A stretch of 57,328 nt of DNA, taken from NCBI GenBank assembly GCA_903919075.1, contig CAIXGR010000032.1, positions 1 through 57,328 on the forward strand, given 5' to 3'. Every line of letters begins with the position of its first letter. Position 1 is the first letter of the stretch. The notes below the pieces were generated by a model. The model ran no database searches. It worked only from the letters and a program-made list of their open reading frames with translations, and was not told the DNA's origin. The position numbers and the translations under genes are program-made. The stretch comes from an uncultured Bacteroidota bacterium. Its GTDB lineage: Bacteria > Bacteroidota > Bacteroidia > Chitinophagales > LD1. Below, piece by piece: positions 18,701-26,360 of the stretch.

Positions 18701-19190
18701 TTGGAGCACAGCGCTTGAAATAAACAATGCCTTTTTTACCATTGAAAGAAGCGCCGACGGCACTAATTTTGAAGAAATTGGCAAAGTAGATGGCGCCGGT
18801 AACAGTTCGGCCACAATTAATTACAGCTGGACGGATGACTTGCCATTGCAAAAAGTTTCATACTACCGGTTAAGGCAAACCGATTTTAACGGCAATACTT
18901 CGGTTTCAAATATTAAATCGGTAAATTTTGGTGTGCAGAGCCAAATTAAACTATACCCCAACCCCGCCCACGATAAAATTTTTATTACCATTTCGGACCC
19001 GGCTGAGCAGGTGAAGGTGCAATTGTATGATATGCAGGGGCGCGAAATTTATGTTACCAACTTTGCTGGCAGCAATGGCAATGCGAAGCAAACATTTACT
19101 GTTCCGGTTTCGGGCGTTTTGCCGGGCATGTATATGGTAGCGGGTTGGTCGGGGCAAAATGAGTTTAAGGAAAAACTGGTAATTAGATAA
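15321..19190 (+). CDS. Giant T9SS repeat adhesin, C-terminal part (after frameshift)
   Basis: Continuation of the adhesin in the next frame, 1,289 residues. It begins inside a repeat unit (FTGVTNTTTFIGKVAVTTG) and finishes that unit near 15790. A second opening-type domain follows at about 16560 (YYSRKSGNWDD, IINNGHTVTVDQNF), then long Ser/Thr/Gly-rich beta-repeat regions. A module near 18200-18500 has FPIGKAGKWRR and a transition to ELISFDA, as seen just before T9SS domains. The last 80 residues are a type A sorting domain: LYPNPAHDKIFI, VQLYDMQGREI, and GMYMV near the end. The domain sends the protein through T9SS for attachment to or release from the cell surface. The whole product would be about 2,540 residues. 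Confidence 0.88.
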   Translation, partial: FTGVTNTTTFIGKVAVTTGSLSISGNVNWMANTAIATEVITVSTGSISFGNSLTMGTGSGTLSVTGAGTINFNGSAAPSFNFGGAATSPVFTTTAGCVLNFKNGFTNSSVALTLAYPSTTNFSGSGTISSAAAITFGDIAINPGDTLTLGGNISLKGNWTDNGTFIPGTNTVTFVATSPNIQTITKTGGETFYNLIATTVGTTLQLANNITVTNALTMSGENINLNGNTLQLGNGAAAALTRTAGIAYGGTWKRWIPVAAITSASGSNYGLFPIGTATDYRPVAINSTANPTTAGYIMATHTDALSITLVTYTDNAGNTIQDISDMSSTLTTSGLAGGTYGLTVSFTGFANTGVTTDLKLETHTGGTMGSVGTVGVTAGTVINPNVIRTALTATQLANVWVIGSKNIGTTPLRQFYYSRKSGNWDDVTAGNSTWSYTSGGAGTSCNCTPSSTSYVIINNGHTVTVDQNFSADYVDVNSGGTLNDKVGMALTVNKIFNLYGTGTFANTGNWVITQGLTLSSSSSTTASGSLTVNGKTTIPTGALHTQTAGTLNLSGDAAISGTLAIGSGSSNINGSNSVISGTGNITSNTGGTLTITNDKIISSGTNLTIGTSAKPVTVAISGTSNITNNGAVKIYGDLTGSVSGSTWTNAPNSSLQVTGAILATGTLSASASPDTVIYNGSGAQNIKTPSSGYYDLVLANAGTKSLTASTTIADAISIRDSATLDESTYALTGAGNLVMNGTGGLKLQRSTSGNYPELSGAYSLTGGTVTLNQTAGTATVANQAFYNLKLNGTQPYDISLVSNINNNLYIQNSSTITNNSALTVADSFIYASTGSSVLNDDLSAGSFTLSSGAIDDGGNTINVTGSGGWNYNGGTFTTTGLVNFNGTTAQQIKGSHATSFNYLAINNPTGVTLNLNPAAATVVTGSLSLGTGVLTTDNQNILKVANGATASSGSALSYVAGPMIKVGNDDFVFPIGKAGKWRRAAISGIVDSLTEITAEYFPSAYTNMLPVTGNLVKVSGVEYWTLSEAVSTDPLVLKFYWEGAATSTIHDCSKITIGHWLANQWIEEPATISAGSSCAGNGNGSLQTNSAVSTFGAFTFGGKTNNSLPIELISFDAIPVGNTVETNWSTALEINNAFFTIERSADGTNFEEIGKVDGAGNSSATINYSWTDDLPLQKVSYYRLRQTDFNGNTSVSNIKSVNFGVQSQIKLYPNPAHDKIFITISDPAEQVKVQLYDMQGREIYVTNFAGSNGNAKQTFTVPVSGVLPGMYMVAGWSGQNEFKEKLVIR

Positions 19191-19227
19191 AAAAAAATAA
19201 CCCTCAAAAAATAAAAAAACTATTATT

Positions 19228-19476
19228 ATGATCAAGGTTCACTTACTGGAATTGAATGCAATCAACCAGGAAGACTTAGTAAGCAACGGATACGGGCAAG
19301 CTATTCGCGATAAAATTGAACGCCAGGTAAGCAGTAAATACCGCACCTGTCCTGTTCATGGTATGGACGGCTACGGCACCATTTTTGTTAAGGTAAAACC
19401 AGGCACAGAACTGGATATTGCCAAGCAAAGTTTTTGTTGTAAAGAAATGGAGGAGATTATTGTGCTTAAAATTTAA
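19228..19476 (+). CDS. Small Cys/His-containing protein of unknown function
   Basis: An 82-residue protein starting 37 bp after the adhesin stop on the same strand. No signal peptide or membrane segment. It contains CPVHGMDGYG (Cys41, His44) and FCCKEME (Cys70, Cys71), a spacing that could bind metal or form disulfides; the N-terminal half is charged and helical. ATG with an A-rich leader. I do not recognise the family. Its position suggests cotranscription with the adhesin, but a terminator-like hairpin between them was not found, so this remains an inference. Confidence 0.65.
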   Translation: MIKVHLLELNAINQEDLVSNGYGQAIRDKIERQVSSKYRTCPVHGMDGYGTIFVKVKPGTELDIAKQSFCCKEMEEIIVLKI

Positions 19477-19623
19477 TTTATCTATGCACTGGGTTTTAAA
19501 TTGAACGTAAATACAATTTCCCTTCAAATAATATTCTCTGTCAATCCTAGTTACAGATTCGCACCCATTGCTGCATCCCAATTTTAAAAGTTATTCCGCC
19601 AAAAAAGCTGAACTTAGAAAACA

Positions 19624-19657
19624 TAAAAAAGGCAGCCGGTAAAGGCAGCCCTTTTTT
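19624..19657. terminator. Bidirectional terminator hairpin
   Basis: AAAAAAGGCAGCC and GGCAGCCCTTTTTT form a stem with an A-A mismatch and one bulge around the loop GGTAAA-like centre, A-rich on one side and T-rich on the other. It lies between convergent genes (19228-19476 plus, 19676-19993 minus) and suits termination from both sides. Confidence 0.75.
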
Positions 19658-19675
19658 ATGTTAAACTATTTTATA

Positions 19676-19993
19676 CTATCTTTTTCTTCCTGAACCTCTC
19701 CAACTTCCGTTTACCCAATGGTTACCGTGCTCTCTATCATGGCTCCAATGTCCGCGGCCCCATCTGTCGCCTTGGTGTGGTGGCGCATCCCAATGGCCGC
19801 CACTGTATCTGTAACTACCTCCATCACTATTCCACTCCTCACCTATCCATACATGGGCCGAACTTGGCCTTTCGGTTCTAACAATTACCGGTGCTATAGG
19901 GCGCACCCTTACATATATCTGCGCCGAGGCAGACCAATATGCCCCTAAAAAAAGGGCAGAAAACAGCATAAATTTTACAAACGTTTTTTTCAT
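19676..19993 (-). CDS. Small secreted WXXGXW-repeat protein
   Basis: A 105-residue protein with a cleavable signal peptide (MKKTFVKFMLFSALFLGAYWSASA|Q). After a short stretch VRPIAPVIVRTERP, the mature part has the aromatic pattern of the YXWXGXW/BcpO-type repeat: WIGEEW, YSGGHW, GRGHW, NHWVNGSW. It is rich in His, Gly, Trp and Arg. These proteins are exported and of unknown role, sometimes linked to stress. It is divergent from the Thr-rich secreted protein at 20223; an inverted repeat lies between them. Confidence 0.8.
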   Translation of the reverse strand: MKKTFVKFMLFSALFLGAYWSASAQIYVRVRPIAPVIVRTERPSSAHVWIGEEWNSDGGSYRYSGGHWDAPPHQGDRWGRGHWSHDREHGNHWVNGSWRGSGRKR

Positions 19994-20087
19994 GATTAAA
20001 TATTTTAATTGATGAATTAGAATAATGTATTCTACAGCAAAGGTGTGTGTATTAAAGCAGCGCCCGTTACACTATTCGATTTATAAA

Positions 20088-20147
20088 TTACATAATTCAC
20101 ACATCTGGGCCAAAATATTGATAGCCAAAAATGTGTGAATAATGTAA
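20088..20147. promoter_or_regulatory. 17-bp inverted repeat in divergent promoter region
   Basis: TTACATAATTCACACAT (20088-20104) is the inverted copy, with one mismatch, of ATGTGTGAATAATGTAA (20131-20147), 26 bp apart. It lies between divergent starts at 19993 and 20223, 76 bp before the latter. It could be an operator pair or a stem-loop; no regulator can be named. Confidence 0.45.
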
Positions 20148-20222
20148 ACTATATGCAAAATTATGTAACGCTTATTTTGCTAAACATGCGCACTTTTGCA
20201 GCTCACTTAAACCAAAACAGGT

Positions 20223-20504
20223 ATGAAAAGCTTAAAGATTACAGGATTATTATTTGCAGGATTATTTTTAATGTTGGGTGCCTCGGCACAAACTACGCCA
20301 ACAAGCCAATCGGGCACCAGCCAAAAAAGCACTACAACAAACCCCAGTGGTGCCAGTACCAGTACTACCGATAACACTAAAAGTAAAACTAAAACAATGG
20401 TAAGAAAAGAAAAGACTAAAACAACCACTCATCCCGATGGTACTTCAACAACAATAACTAAATCGAAACCCACCAATAAATCTGACAATACAAAAACTAA
20501 ATAG
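20223..20504 (+). CDS. Small secreted Thr/Lys-rich low-complexity protein
   Basis: A 93-residue protein with a signal peptide (MKSLKITGLLFAGLFLMLGASAQ). The mature part is almost only Thr, Ser, Lys, Pro and Asn, with a slightly ordered middle (VRKEKTKTTTHPDGTSTTITKSK). Net charge is strongly positive. Such proteins are common and poorly conserved in Bacteroidota; a role in the periplasm or outer surface is likely but unknown. A strong terminator follows directly. Confidence 0.7.
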   Translation: MKSLKITGLLFAGLFLMLGASAQTTPTSQSGTSQKSTTTNPSGASTSTTDNTKSKTKTMVRKEKTKTTTHPDGTSTTITKSKPTNKSDNTKTK

Positions 20505-20525
20505 TTATTTGGTTTAAATTAACAG

Positions 20526-20558
20526 GCAAAAGCCGCGGTGCAAACTGCGGCTTTTTGC
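20526..20558 (+). terminator. Rho-independent terminator
   Basis: GCAAAAGCCGC, a 10-base loop, then GCGGCTTTTTGC: a perfect 11-bp stem with a T-run in the right arm, 20 bp after the stop of the Thr/Lys-rich protein gene. Confidence 0.85.
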
Positions 20559-20677
20559 TTTTACAGAAGGTTCAATGCTGAATAGCAAACTTTTTAAGAA
20601 ATATGGCACAGTAAAATCAGATAATAGTTTTAACTTAGTTTTATAATACATTTATTCAGACCATAAATCAATTTACC

Positions 20678-21790
20678 ATGAAAATAAATATCCTTTTTGC
20701 CACATTAAATTTTATAATTATAGCTGCTTTTGCGCAGGTACCACCTGTATTAAACTACCAGGGTGTGCCGCGCAATGCATCGGGCCTGCCCCTGCTTAAT
20801 TCAAGTATAGCTGTACGCATCAGCATTCACGATGGCTCTCCATCGGGCGGTATAGTATATTCTGAACGCGATACCGCCACTACTAATGCTGTGGGAATTT
20901 TTACCACCAAAGTTGGCGCGGGTAATGTAATTAGCGGTACTTTTTCAGCTATCAATTGGGCCGTTGGCGATAAATACATGCAGGTTGAACTTGATGCCAC
21001 CGGTGGAAGCAGCTACACCGATATGGGCACTACGCAACTGCTAAGCGTGCCCTACGCGTTGCAGGCAGGCAGTACTTATGTAGCCGATACAGTTCTGCAT
21101 CTTCCGGCTACTGCATCGGGTTTGTGGCTGGCTTCAAGCAATGATATTTATAATTCGAACAGCGGCAACGTGGGTATAGGTACCGTTTCGCCAGGCTCCA
21201 AATTAGATGTTGCCGGTACCGGTAATTTTACCCAGCTTGTAAACATGAATAACGGATTAGATGTATCGGGCACTAACGCCGCTTACGTGCTTAATGCTAC
21301 CTGTACTATTTCAGGCGGAAATGCGGTTACAGGTGAGGCTGATTATGGCACTTCGGCGTATGCTGTATCGGGCATAAGCAGCAGCGGATGGGCAGGGCAC
21401 TTTTCCGGTAACCTATATTACTCGGGTACATTAAGCGGGCCATCAGATGAGCGGCTAAAAGAAAACATACAACCTTTAACCGGTGCTTTGGCAAAAGTAA
21501 TGCAGCTAACACCCGCTACATATAATTTTAAATCGGAATATAGCAAAATGAATTTGGCGAAAGGAAACCAAATGGGCTTTTTGGCGCAGAACTTAGAAAA
21601 AGTATACCCCGATTTAGTTGTAGATAATTACGATAAGCAAATGAATCCGGGTAGTTTGTTTCAGTTTAAATCGGTTAATTATATTGGTATGATACCGGTG
21701 CTAACCGAAGCCATACAGGAATTACAAACCGAAGTGGAATTACTAAAACAACAAAATGCCGAGTTAATGAATAAGATAAACAACAGGTAA
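20678..21790 (+). CDS. Secreted tail-fibre-like protein with Peptidase_S74 chaperone domain
   Basis: A 370-residue protein with a signal peptide (to about residue 20). The N-terminal region (VLNYQGVPRNASGLPL, ... TTQLLSVPYALQAG) matches a module common in Bacteroidota surface proteins, followed by NSGNVGIGTVSPGSKLDVAG, a beta-prism-like repeat. The C-terminal 115 residues are an intramolecular chaperone of endosialidase type: GPSDERLKENI with the self-cleavage pair Ser256-Asp257, then MGFLAQNLEKVYPDLV and IGMIPVLTEAIQEL, ending in a coiled coil. In phage fibres this domain helps trimer folding and then cuts itself off. Here it probably helps a secreted trimeric fibre to fold. No phage genes are nearby. 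Confidence 0.88.
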   Translation: MKINILFATLNFIIIAAFAQVPPVLNYQGVPRNASGLPLLNSSIAVRISIHDGSPSGGIVYSERDTATTNAVGIFTTKVGAGNVISGTFSAINWAVGDKYMQVELDATGGSSYTDMGTTQLLSVPYALQAGSTYVADTVLHLPATASGLWLASSNDIYNSNSGNVGIGTVSPGSKLDVAGTGNFTQLVNMNNGLDVSGTNAAYVLNATCTISGGNAVTGEADYGTSAYAVSGISSSGWAGHFSGNLYYSGTLSGPSDERLKENIQPLTGALAKVMQLTPATYNFKSEYSKMNLAKGNQMGFLAQNLEKVYPDLVVDNYDKQMNPGSLFQFKSVNYIGMIPVLTEAIQELQTEVELLKQQNAELMNKINNR

Positions 21791-21812
21791 GCAATATTGC
21801 AAACCATACAAG

Positions 21813-21840
21813 AAAAAAGCAGGCTTACAGGCTTGCTTTT
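21813..21840 (+). terminator. Terminator hairpin after the S74 protein gene
   Basis: AAAAGCAGGC and GCTTGCTTTT form a stem with one G-T pair, 20 bp after the stop, with a T-rich right arm. Confidence 0.7.
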
Positions 21841-21966
21841 CTCTTGTACCGAAGAGGGGAGTCAAACCCTGACATTATTTAATTCGCGCAGGATTTTAAT
21901 TTCAATGCCATCCGGAAAAGAGCATCAACTACGTTGGGTATACACATTTAAAGTTATATTAGTGTA

Positions 21967-22638
21967 ATGAATAAAGAAATTTACCTGCTTCGCGGAAAAG
22001 ACGATGAAAGCTATGCGCAATTTAAAGAGAGAATTTCCGGCATTGTATCAAAACTTACAGCAGCGTTAAATCCGCAGGCCATAAAATTTACCCTTACCGA
22101 AAAAGCGCCACCTGCTTTATCTATTATTCCTTTTAGTAAAAAGAAAATGAGTGCCATTTCGGTTTGCAATCCGCAACCGGGCAATATTGAATTTATTAAA
22201 CTGGAACCCGGTTTTTGCGGCAGCTACCGGGTAACCGAAGCCATACCGGTAGCCTATAAACCCGATTGGAAAACGGGCCAAGCCACCCCCGGCGCCTGCT
22301 TGTTTACTTTATTCAGCAAGAAAAAAAATATTGATTACCCTACTTTTATTCACCTGTGGCAAAATATACATACCCCTCATTCGCTTCTTATACACCCACT
22401 GTGGAATTATGTAAGAAATGAAGTGACTAAAAAAATCTATGAAGATTCAATTTCGTTTGATGGTATTGTTGAAGAACAGATGCGCGAAGAGCGCAACCTG
22501 CTTAACCCTTTCAGGTTTTGGGGCAACCCCTTGGTAATTTTACCGCGCATGCTAAAAGAGCTTTATGATACCAAGTCGTTTATAGATTATAGTAGTATGG
22601 AAACTTATTTGGCGGCTGAGTATTTGGTTAAAGTTTAA
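21967..22638 (+). CDS. EthD-type dimeric alpha/beta barrel protein
   Basis: A 223-residue cytoplasmic protein without signal peptide. The second half contains YPTFIHLWQNIHTPHSLLIHP, the His/Trp pattern of EthD-like ferredoxin-fold proteins, which form dimeric barrels and often bind or convert hydrophobic substrates in degradation or biosynthesis pathways. The first half (KFTLTEKAPPA, FIKLEPGFCGSYRVTEAIP) looks like a second, diverged copy of the same fold. It is tail to tail with the SDR gene, overlapping by 4 bp, and may serve the same pathway. The EthD assignment rests on a weak motif. Confidence 0.65.
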   Translation: MNKEIYLLRGKDDESYAQFKERISGIVSKLTAALNPQAIKFTLTEKAPPALSIIPFSKKKMSAISVCNPQPGNIEFIKLEPGFCGSYRVTEAIPVAYKPDWKTGQATPGACLFTLFSKKKNIDYPTFIHLWQNIHTPHSLLIHPLWNYVRNEVTKKIYEDSISFDGIVEEQMREERNLLNPFRFWGNPLVILPRMLKELYDTKSFIDYSSMETYLAAEYLVKV

Positions 22639-23663
22639 GCCTGTACCTTTGCGCCATCTACCATGGCCTTATTAAACACAACCCCATGCTTAGCCAGCAA
22701 TTCCTCTGAAAGCTGCCAGAGCTTCTGCCCGTTTTTCTCATCCGTTGTTTTTTCGTCCATTTCCTTTCTGCTCAATAAAAACAGATAATCCATAGATTTG
22801 CCGTTTACCTCTTTCGAAGTAGCAAAATATACCAGCGGCCTTACCGCCACCGCCGGCGACCTGAAAAATAAAGCGAAAACCAATTTCAACACCGGTTTAA
22901 AAACCACCGGTGCCTCGCGGGCAATATTAGTATTTACCGGCCCCGGACAAAGCGCGAATACCGAACAATTAATTTTACCCGCGGGGTTCAACCTTCGCGA
23001 TAATTCATTGGCGAAAGTACCGAGCAGCAATTTGTAATAACCGTAGTATTCCACCGTTTTACCGGCGGTAAACTCCTCGTATTTTCCAAAGCCTTCCCAA
23101 TCAAAATCTTTCGGGTTTCGGTGGCTTTCCGATGCTACAAAAATTATGCGGGGTGCTTCTCCCCTGCCGGTGTTCATTAAATCATTTTCAAACAGCAGGC
23201 GCACCAACATATAGGTGGCCAGGTAGTTTACCATAAACATTTCTTCTAATCCCTGCTTGGTTTTCCGGCTTTTTAAAGGCACCACGGCGGCATTGCAAAC
23301 CAGTATATCTAATTTAACCTGTTGCGCTTTCAAAGTATTTACAAGTTTTACAATAGAATCCATATCCGATAAATCTACCGGTAACATTTCCACCTTGCTG
23401 CTGCCCGATAATTGTTTCACCAACTCTCCTTTCTGCGGTATGCCGCTGCGGCAGGCCATATATGCCTTACCGCCACGCTTTGCCAACTGCACTGCTGCTT
23501 CAAAACCTAAACCCGAACTGGCACCGGTAATCATTATATTTTTACCGGTAAGCTTATCTTCATCATTTATAGTAACCACATTCTTCTGTTTACGGAAAAG
23601 GTCCAGAATGCCACTTAGTGTAGCGGTAAATGCGTTGGAATATCTTTCTTTATGTTGCTCCAT
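22635..23663 (-). CDS. SDR family NAD(P)-dependent oxidoreductase
   Basis: Short-chain dehydrogenase/reductase of 342 residues, longer than the classical 250. Rossmann motif TGASSGLG (46-53), CNAAV (Asn124), Ser178 in VASES and the catalytic pair Tyr207...Lys211 in YYGYYK are intact. The extended N-terminus (residues 1-38) and C-terminus resemble the human DHRS12/retinol dehydrogenase-like branch, which act on lipid-like ketones or alcohols. The gene is third in the minus-strand unit DUF1214-sulfotransferase-SDR, starting 2 bp after the sulfotransferase stop, so cotranscription is nearly certain. The substrate is unknown. Confidence 0.9.
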   Translation of the reverse strand: MEQHKERYSNAFTATLSGILDLFRKQKNVVTINDEDKLTGKNIMITGASSGLGFEAAVQLAKRGGKAYMACRSGIPQKGELVKQLSGSSKVEMLPVDLSDMDSIVKLVNTLKAQQVKLDILVCNAAVVPLKSRKTKQGLEEMFMVNYLATYMLVRLLFENDLMNTGRGEAPRIIFVASESHRNPKDFDWEGFGKYEEFTAGKTVEYYGYYKLLLGTFANELSRRLNPAGKINCSVFALCPGPVNTNIAREAPVVFKPVLKLVFALFFRSPAVAVRPLVYFATSKEVNGKSMDYLFLLSRKEMDEKTTDEKNGQKLWQLSEELLAKHGVVFNKAMVDGAKVQA

Positions 23664-23665
23664 AA

Positions 23666-24913
23666 TTATTGTTGCAATGTTTTTACAAAATCAGTGTAGA
23701 ACTGAACTGCCTTATTTACTTCTGCCGCTGTAAGATTAAAATCTTCGAGTTTATAAACATGTTTACCGAAACGGTTGATGGTGTTTTGCTTTTCGGTATC
23801 CAAAAATCTCTGGCGCAGTTCAGCGGAAATTGCGCCGTTGTTCCGGTATATTTTTTCAACAACGTTCATCGGTTCGGCCACTAATTCGTTATAAAATATA
23901 TCAGTAAACTTTTCACCGGGATTAGCCTTTCGGAATTCAATACCCTTTGAGAGCATATAAGCTGTTTTCTTCACCCAGTGCTTTGCTACTTCTTCTAATG
24001 AAACTTCATTACTAAAAATACTTCGACCGTGGGCTACCATGCTTAGAAACGAGGGAAGACTTTCAGAAATATTCCTGTGTGTCCAGATATAATGCACGTT
24101 GCCGAAATTCTTTTTAATAAGACCGAGAAACTCCATGTGATGTGGTGTTTTTAAAATCCATCGTTTGGCTGGTCGCTGCCATTGCAAAAATTTTAGCAAC
24201 TTAACTACATATTCATACGCCGGCGATTGATCGGTTTGTTCCAACCAGTTAGCATAGCTTGGCACGTGCATGGTGGCCTCGGCAGTGGTGCTTAAAAATG
24301 TAGTGTCGAGTAACAGAATATCCTCTTCGGGTTTTTCAAACTCAACCGGATGGATAGAAAAGAAACCCGGTGCCATTACCTGTAAAGCCTTCTCGCTTAA
24401 CCGGGCTGCATCTTTGCGCATTTTTATTTCCGCGGGGTGCTCGCTTAATGGCACGGGGTTTAATGCTTCCCAACTAAACAACACGCGGTTATCGGGGTCG
24501 GCGGAGAGCAGCCGGTGCAGTTTTGTGGTACCGGTGCGCTGCAACCCGCAAATTACGGTTACTGGATATAACTCCTGTTCCAAAATTTCGGGATGCTTTT
24601 TAAACCATTGCTCGGCTCGCAACCTGGTGTTTAAAAGACTCACAATTCGTTTTTGAGAAATAAACCTGCCTATGGGGTGCAGTCGAGATTCTTCATTTAC
24701 ACTGGCTATCAGCCGCTCTAAAGGTTCTTCCCAAAAATCTTCGCCGAACGATTGGAGGCCCGATTCGGTGCGTGCCAGTTTTATAAGGCGGTCTTTACTC
24801 AACTCAATTTTGGTTCCCACAAAATAAGTACCCCGCCAAACCTTGTTGATGGCATTAAACCACGCAGGCATGTTGTTGAAATTTTGGGCTGTTACTATTT
24901 GCTTGGTGTTCAT
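23666..24913 (-). CDS. Sulfotransferase family protein
   Basis: A 415-residue protein of the Sulfotransferase_3 type. The PAPS-binding loop GLQRTGTTKLHRLL spans residues 123-136, and a 3'-phosphate-binding region is suggested by WTHRNISESLPSFLSM. Members transfer sulfate from PAPS to hydroxyl groups of small molecules or carbohydrates. The ATG follows the TAA of the DUF1214 gene with no gap, and the SDR gene follows after 2 bp, giving a tight three-gene operon. Related sulfotransferases are found next to SDR and DUF1214 genes in other bacteria such as mycobacteria. No PAPS synthesis gene is in the window. Confidence 0.9.
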   Translation of the reverse strand: MNTKQIVTAQNFNNMPAWFNAINKVWRGTYFVGTKIELSKDRLIKLARTESGLQSFGEDFWEEPLERLIASVNEESRLHPIGRFISQKRIVSLLNTRLRAEQWFKKHPEILEQELYPVTVICGLQRTGTTKLHRLLSADPDNRVLFSWEALNPVPLSEHPAEIKMRKDAARLSEKALQVMAPGFFSIHPVEFEKPEEDILLLDTTFLSTTAEATMHVPSYANWLEQTDQSPAYEYVVKLLKFLQWQRPAKRWILKTPHHMEFLGLIKKNFGNVHYIWTHRNISESLPSFLSMVAHGRSIFSNEVSLEEVAKHWVKKTAYMLSKGIEFRKANPGEKFTDIFYNELVAEPMNVVEKIYRNNGAISAELRQRFLDTEKQNTINRFGKHVYKLEDFNLTAAEVNKAVQFYTDFVKTLQQ

Positions 24914-26095
24914 TTATTTAAGAGATGTAATTTTAACTACGCTGCAATCCGGCACTTCCGTTTTAATATTTTCCTTTAACCGGTACCAGCGCAGGCACAT
25001 GGTTCCTTCATTGTGATGACAGCTGTCAATCCAATTAGGAGTGCCGGGGTTGTTTTTCGATACAATTATTTTCACACTGCCATCAGCAGCCGGTATGGCG
25101 GAATGCTTATTAATGCAAACAGGAAAGTACCGGTAATCAAGCGACTCCATCCAATAGTTGTTCAACTGAAAATTCCAGCTTTCGCAATCCGGTGGGGTAA
25201 AGCTAATTACCAGCACTTCATCATCCTGCAATTTCCAATAACTGTGGTGGTAAATAATGCTGGCATCGCCACCCGCCGCGTTCGATACCTCTGGACTAAA
25301 AATGGGCAACTGGTTAGCGTGCTTTTTAAACCCGTCGGCCCACTTGGCAAACAGCATCGGTGCACCGGCTACAAACAACGCGGCAGTATCAAGGCCCTTA
25401 TCAACTTTTTCGGCGGTAAGCGGGGCGGGGGCTTTTTGGCCGTTCATGTTTTCAATTTTAAGCGCAGCCGGTGTTTCGTTGGCCCGGTTAAAAAAAGTTT
25501 GGCGCACAATCAACAGGCTCGATGCCTCCTCAATCTTCAACCAGTTTTTGCCCTGGCGCTCGTTACTCATTATTATCTCGAAAGTGCCGTCTGGTTCCAG
25601 TTGCAGGTCTTTACCTTCCAGCTTGCCGCAGGGGGCCATGCCGCCCGGTTGGCCGTAAACGCCGTTCTGTGTAAAAAAACCTATGTAATCAATCGTATTG
25701 CGGCTACCGGTAATGCGGTACTGGTACCGGCCGCTTATTTGGGCGTTTAAATAATAATTATCGGGGTTATCGGCGCCCAGCTTTATGGTTTCGTGCACCA
25801 TACGGCACAACTCCGGAAACTCCACATCGCCATACTCCACATAGGCCTCTAAGGCTGCGCGGGTAAGGCGCGAAAGATAGCGCACGCCCTCGGCCTGGTT
25901 AAAAGCATCGCGCGGGGTGCCGGGGTATAGCAGCGCGGCACCTGCGGCTTTAAGATGGTCGCAAAACTCGTCCCAGCTTTTACCGGTTACTATTCTTTGC
26001 GCGTGCACATCGGCTTCGGCTTTACCGGTTATGCGCCACCACAGCAGACGTATGCCCTTTAATAGTTTTAAAAATGCGAATAAAATTTTTCCCAT
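24914..26095 (-). CDS. DUF1214 domain-containing protein
   Basis: A 393-residue protein. A hydrophobic N-terminus (about residues 3-20) may be a membrane anchor. The conserved DUF1214 block lies in the C-terminal half: WKLQDDEVLVISF, CESWNFQLNNYWMESLDYR and GTPNWIDSCHHNEGTMCLRW. The N-terminal half contains RYQYRITGSRNTIDYIGF and DGTFEIIMS, typical of the longer forms. The biochemical function is unknown; homologues cluster with sulfotransferases and dehydrogenases. It is the first gene of the operon, and its stop abuts the sulfotransferase ATG. Confidence 0.88.
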   Translation of the reverse strand: MGKILFAFLKLLKGIRLLWWRITGKAEADVHAQRIVTGKSWDEFCDHLKAAGAALLYPGTPRDAFNQAEGVRYLSRLTRAALEAYVEYGDVEFPELCRMVHETIKLGADNPDNYYLNAQISGRYQYRITGSRNTIDYIGFFTQNGVYGQPGGMAPCGKLEGKDLQLEPDGTFEIIMSNERQGKNWLKIEEASSLLIVRQTFFNRANETPAALKIENMNGQKAPAPLTAEKVDKGLDTAALFVAGAPMLFAKWADGFKKHANQLPIFSPEVSNAAGGDASIIYHHSYWKLQDDEVLVISFTPPDCESWNFQLNNYWMESLDYRYFPVCINKHSAIPAADGSVKIIVSKNNPGTPNWIDSCHHNEGTMCLRWYRLKENIKTEVPDCSVVKITSLK

Positions 26096-26198
26096 AAATA
26101 TCCCTTAGTTAAACCAACCATTACACTATGCCCGAAACTAATTTATTAATTTGATTGGGAATAGTGGAATTTGTTTTTTTGAAAGCTATAAACACCAG

Positions 26199-26340
26199 GG
26201 CGTATCCACCGAGGCGGTGGCCGCGCTATTACTGCAATCTTTTTGCGCCTCGCAAGGAGCCATGTAGCAAAAAGGATTTTCGTTCTATCGCTTACGCGGG
26301 GAAAAAAATGCTTACGGTTGGCGGGGATGCCAACCGCGAT
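26199..26340. repeat. Interspersed GC-rich repeat, left flank of the nuclease gene
   Basis: Modules GGGCGTATCC, GGCCGCGCTAT, ACTGCAA and CGTTCTATCGCTTACGC occur in this order (26199-26297), the same order as in the reverse complement of 27965-28065. A GGTTGGCGGGGATGCCAACC hairpin follows (26316-26335), as at 7732. It resembles a family of interspersed intergenic repeats; no coding capacity is seen. Confidence 0.65.
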
Positions 26341-26360
26341 AGAAAAGTTTAGAAGGTTCT

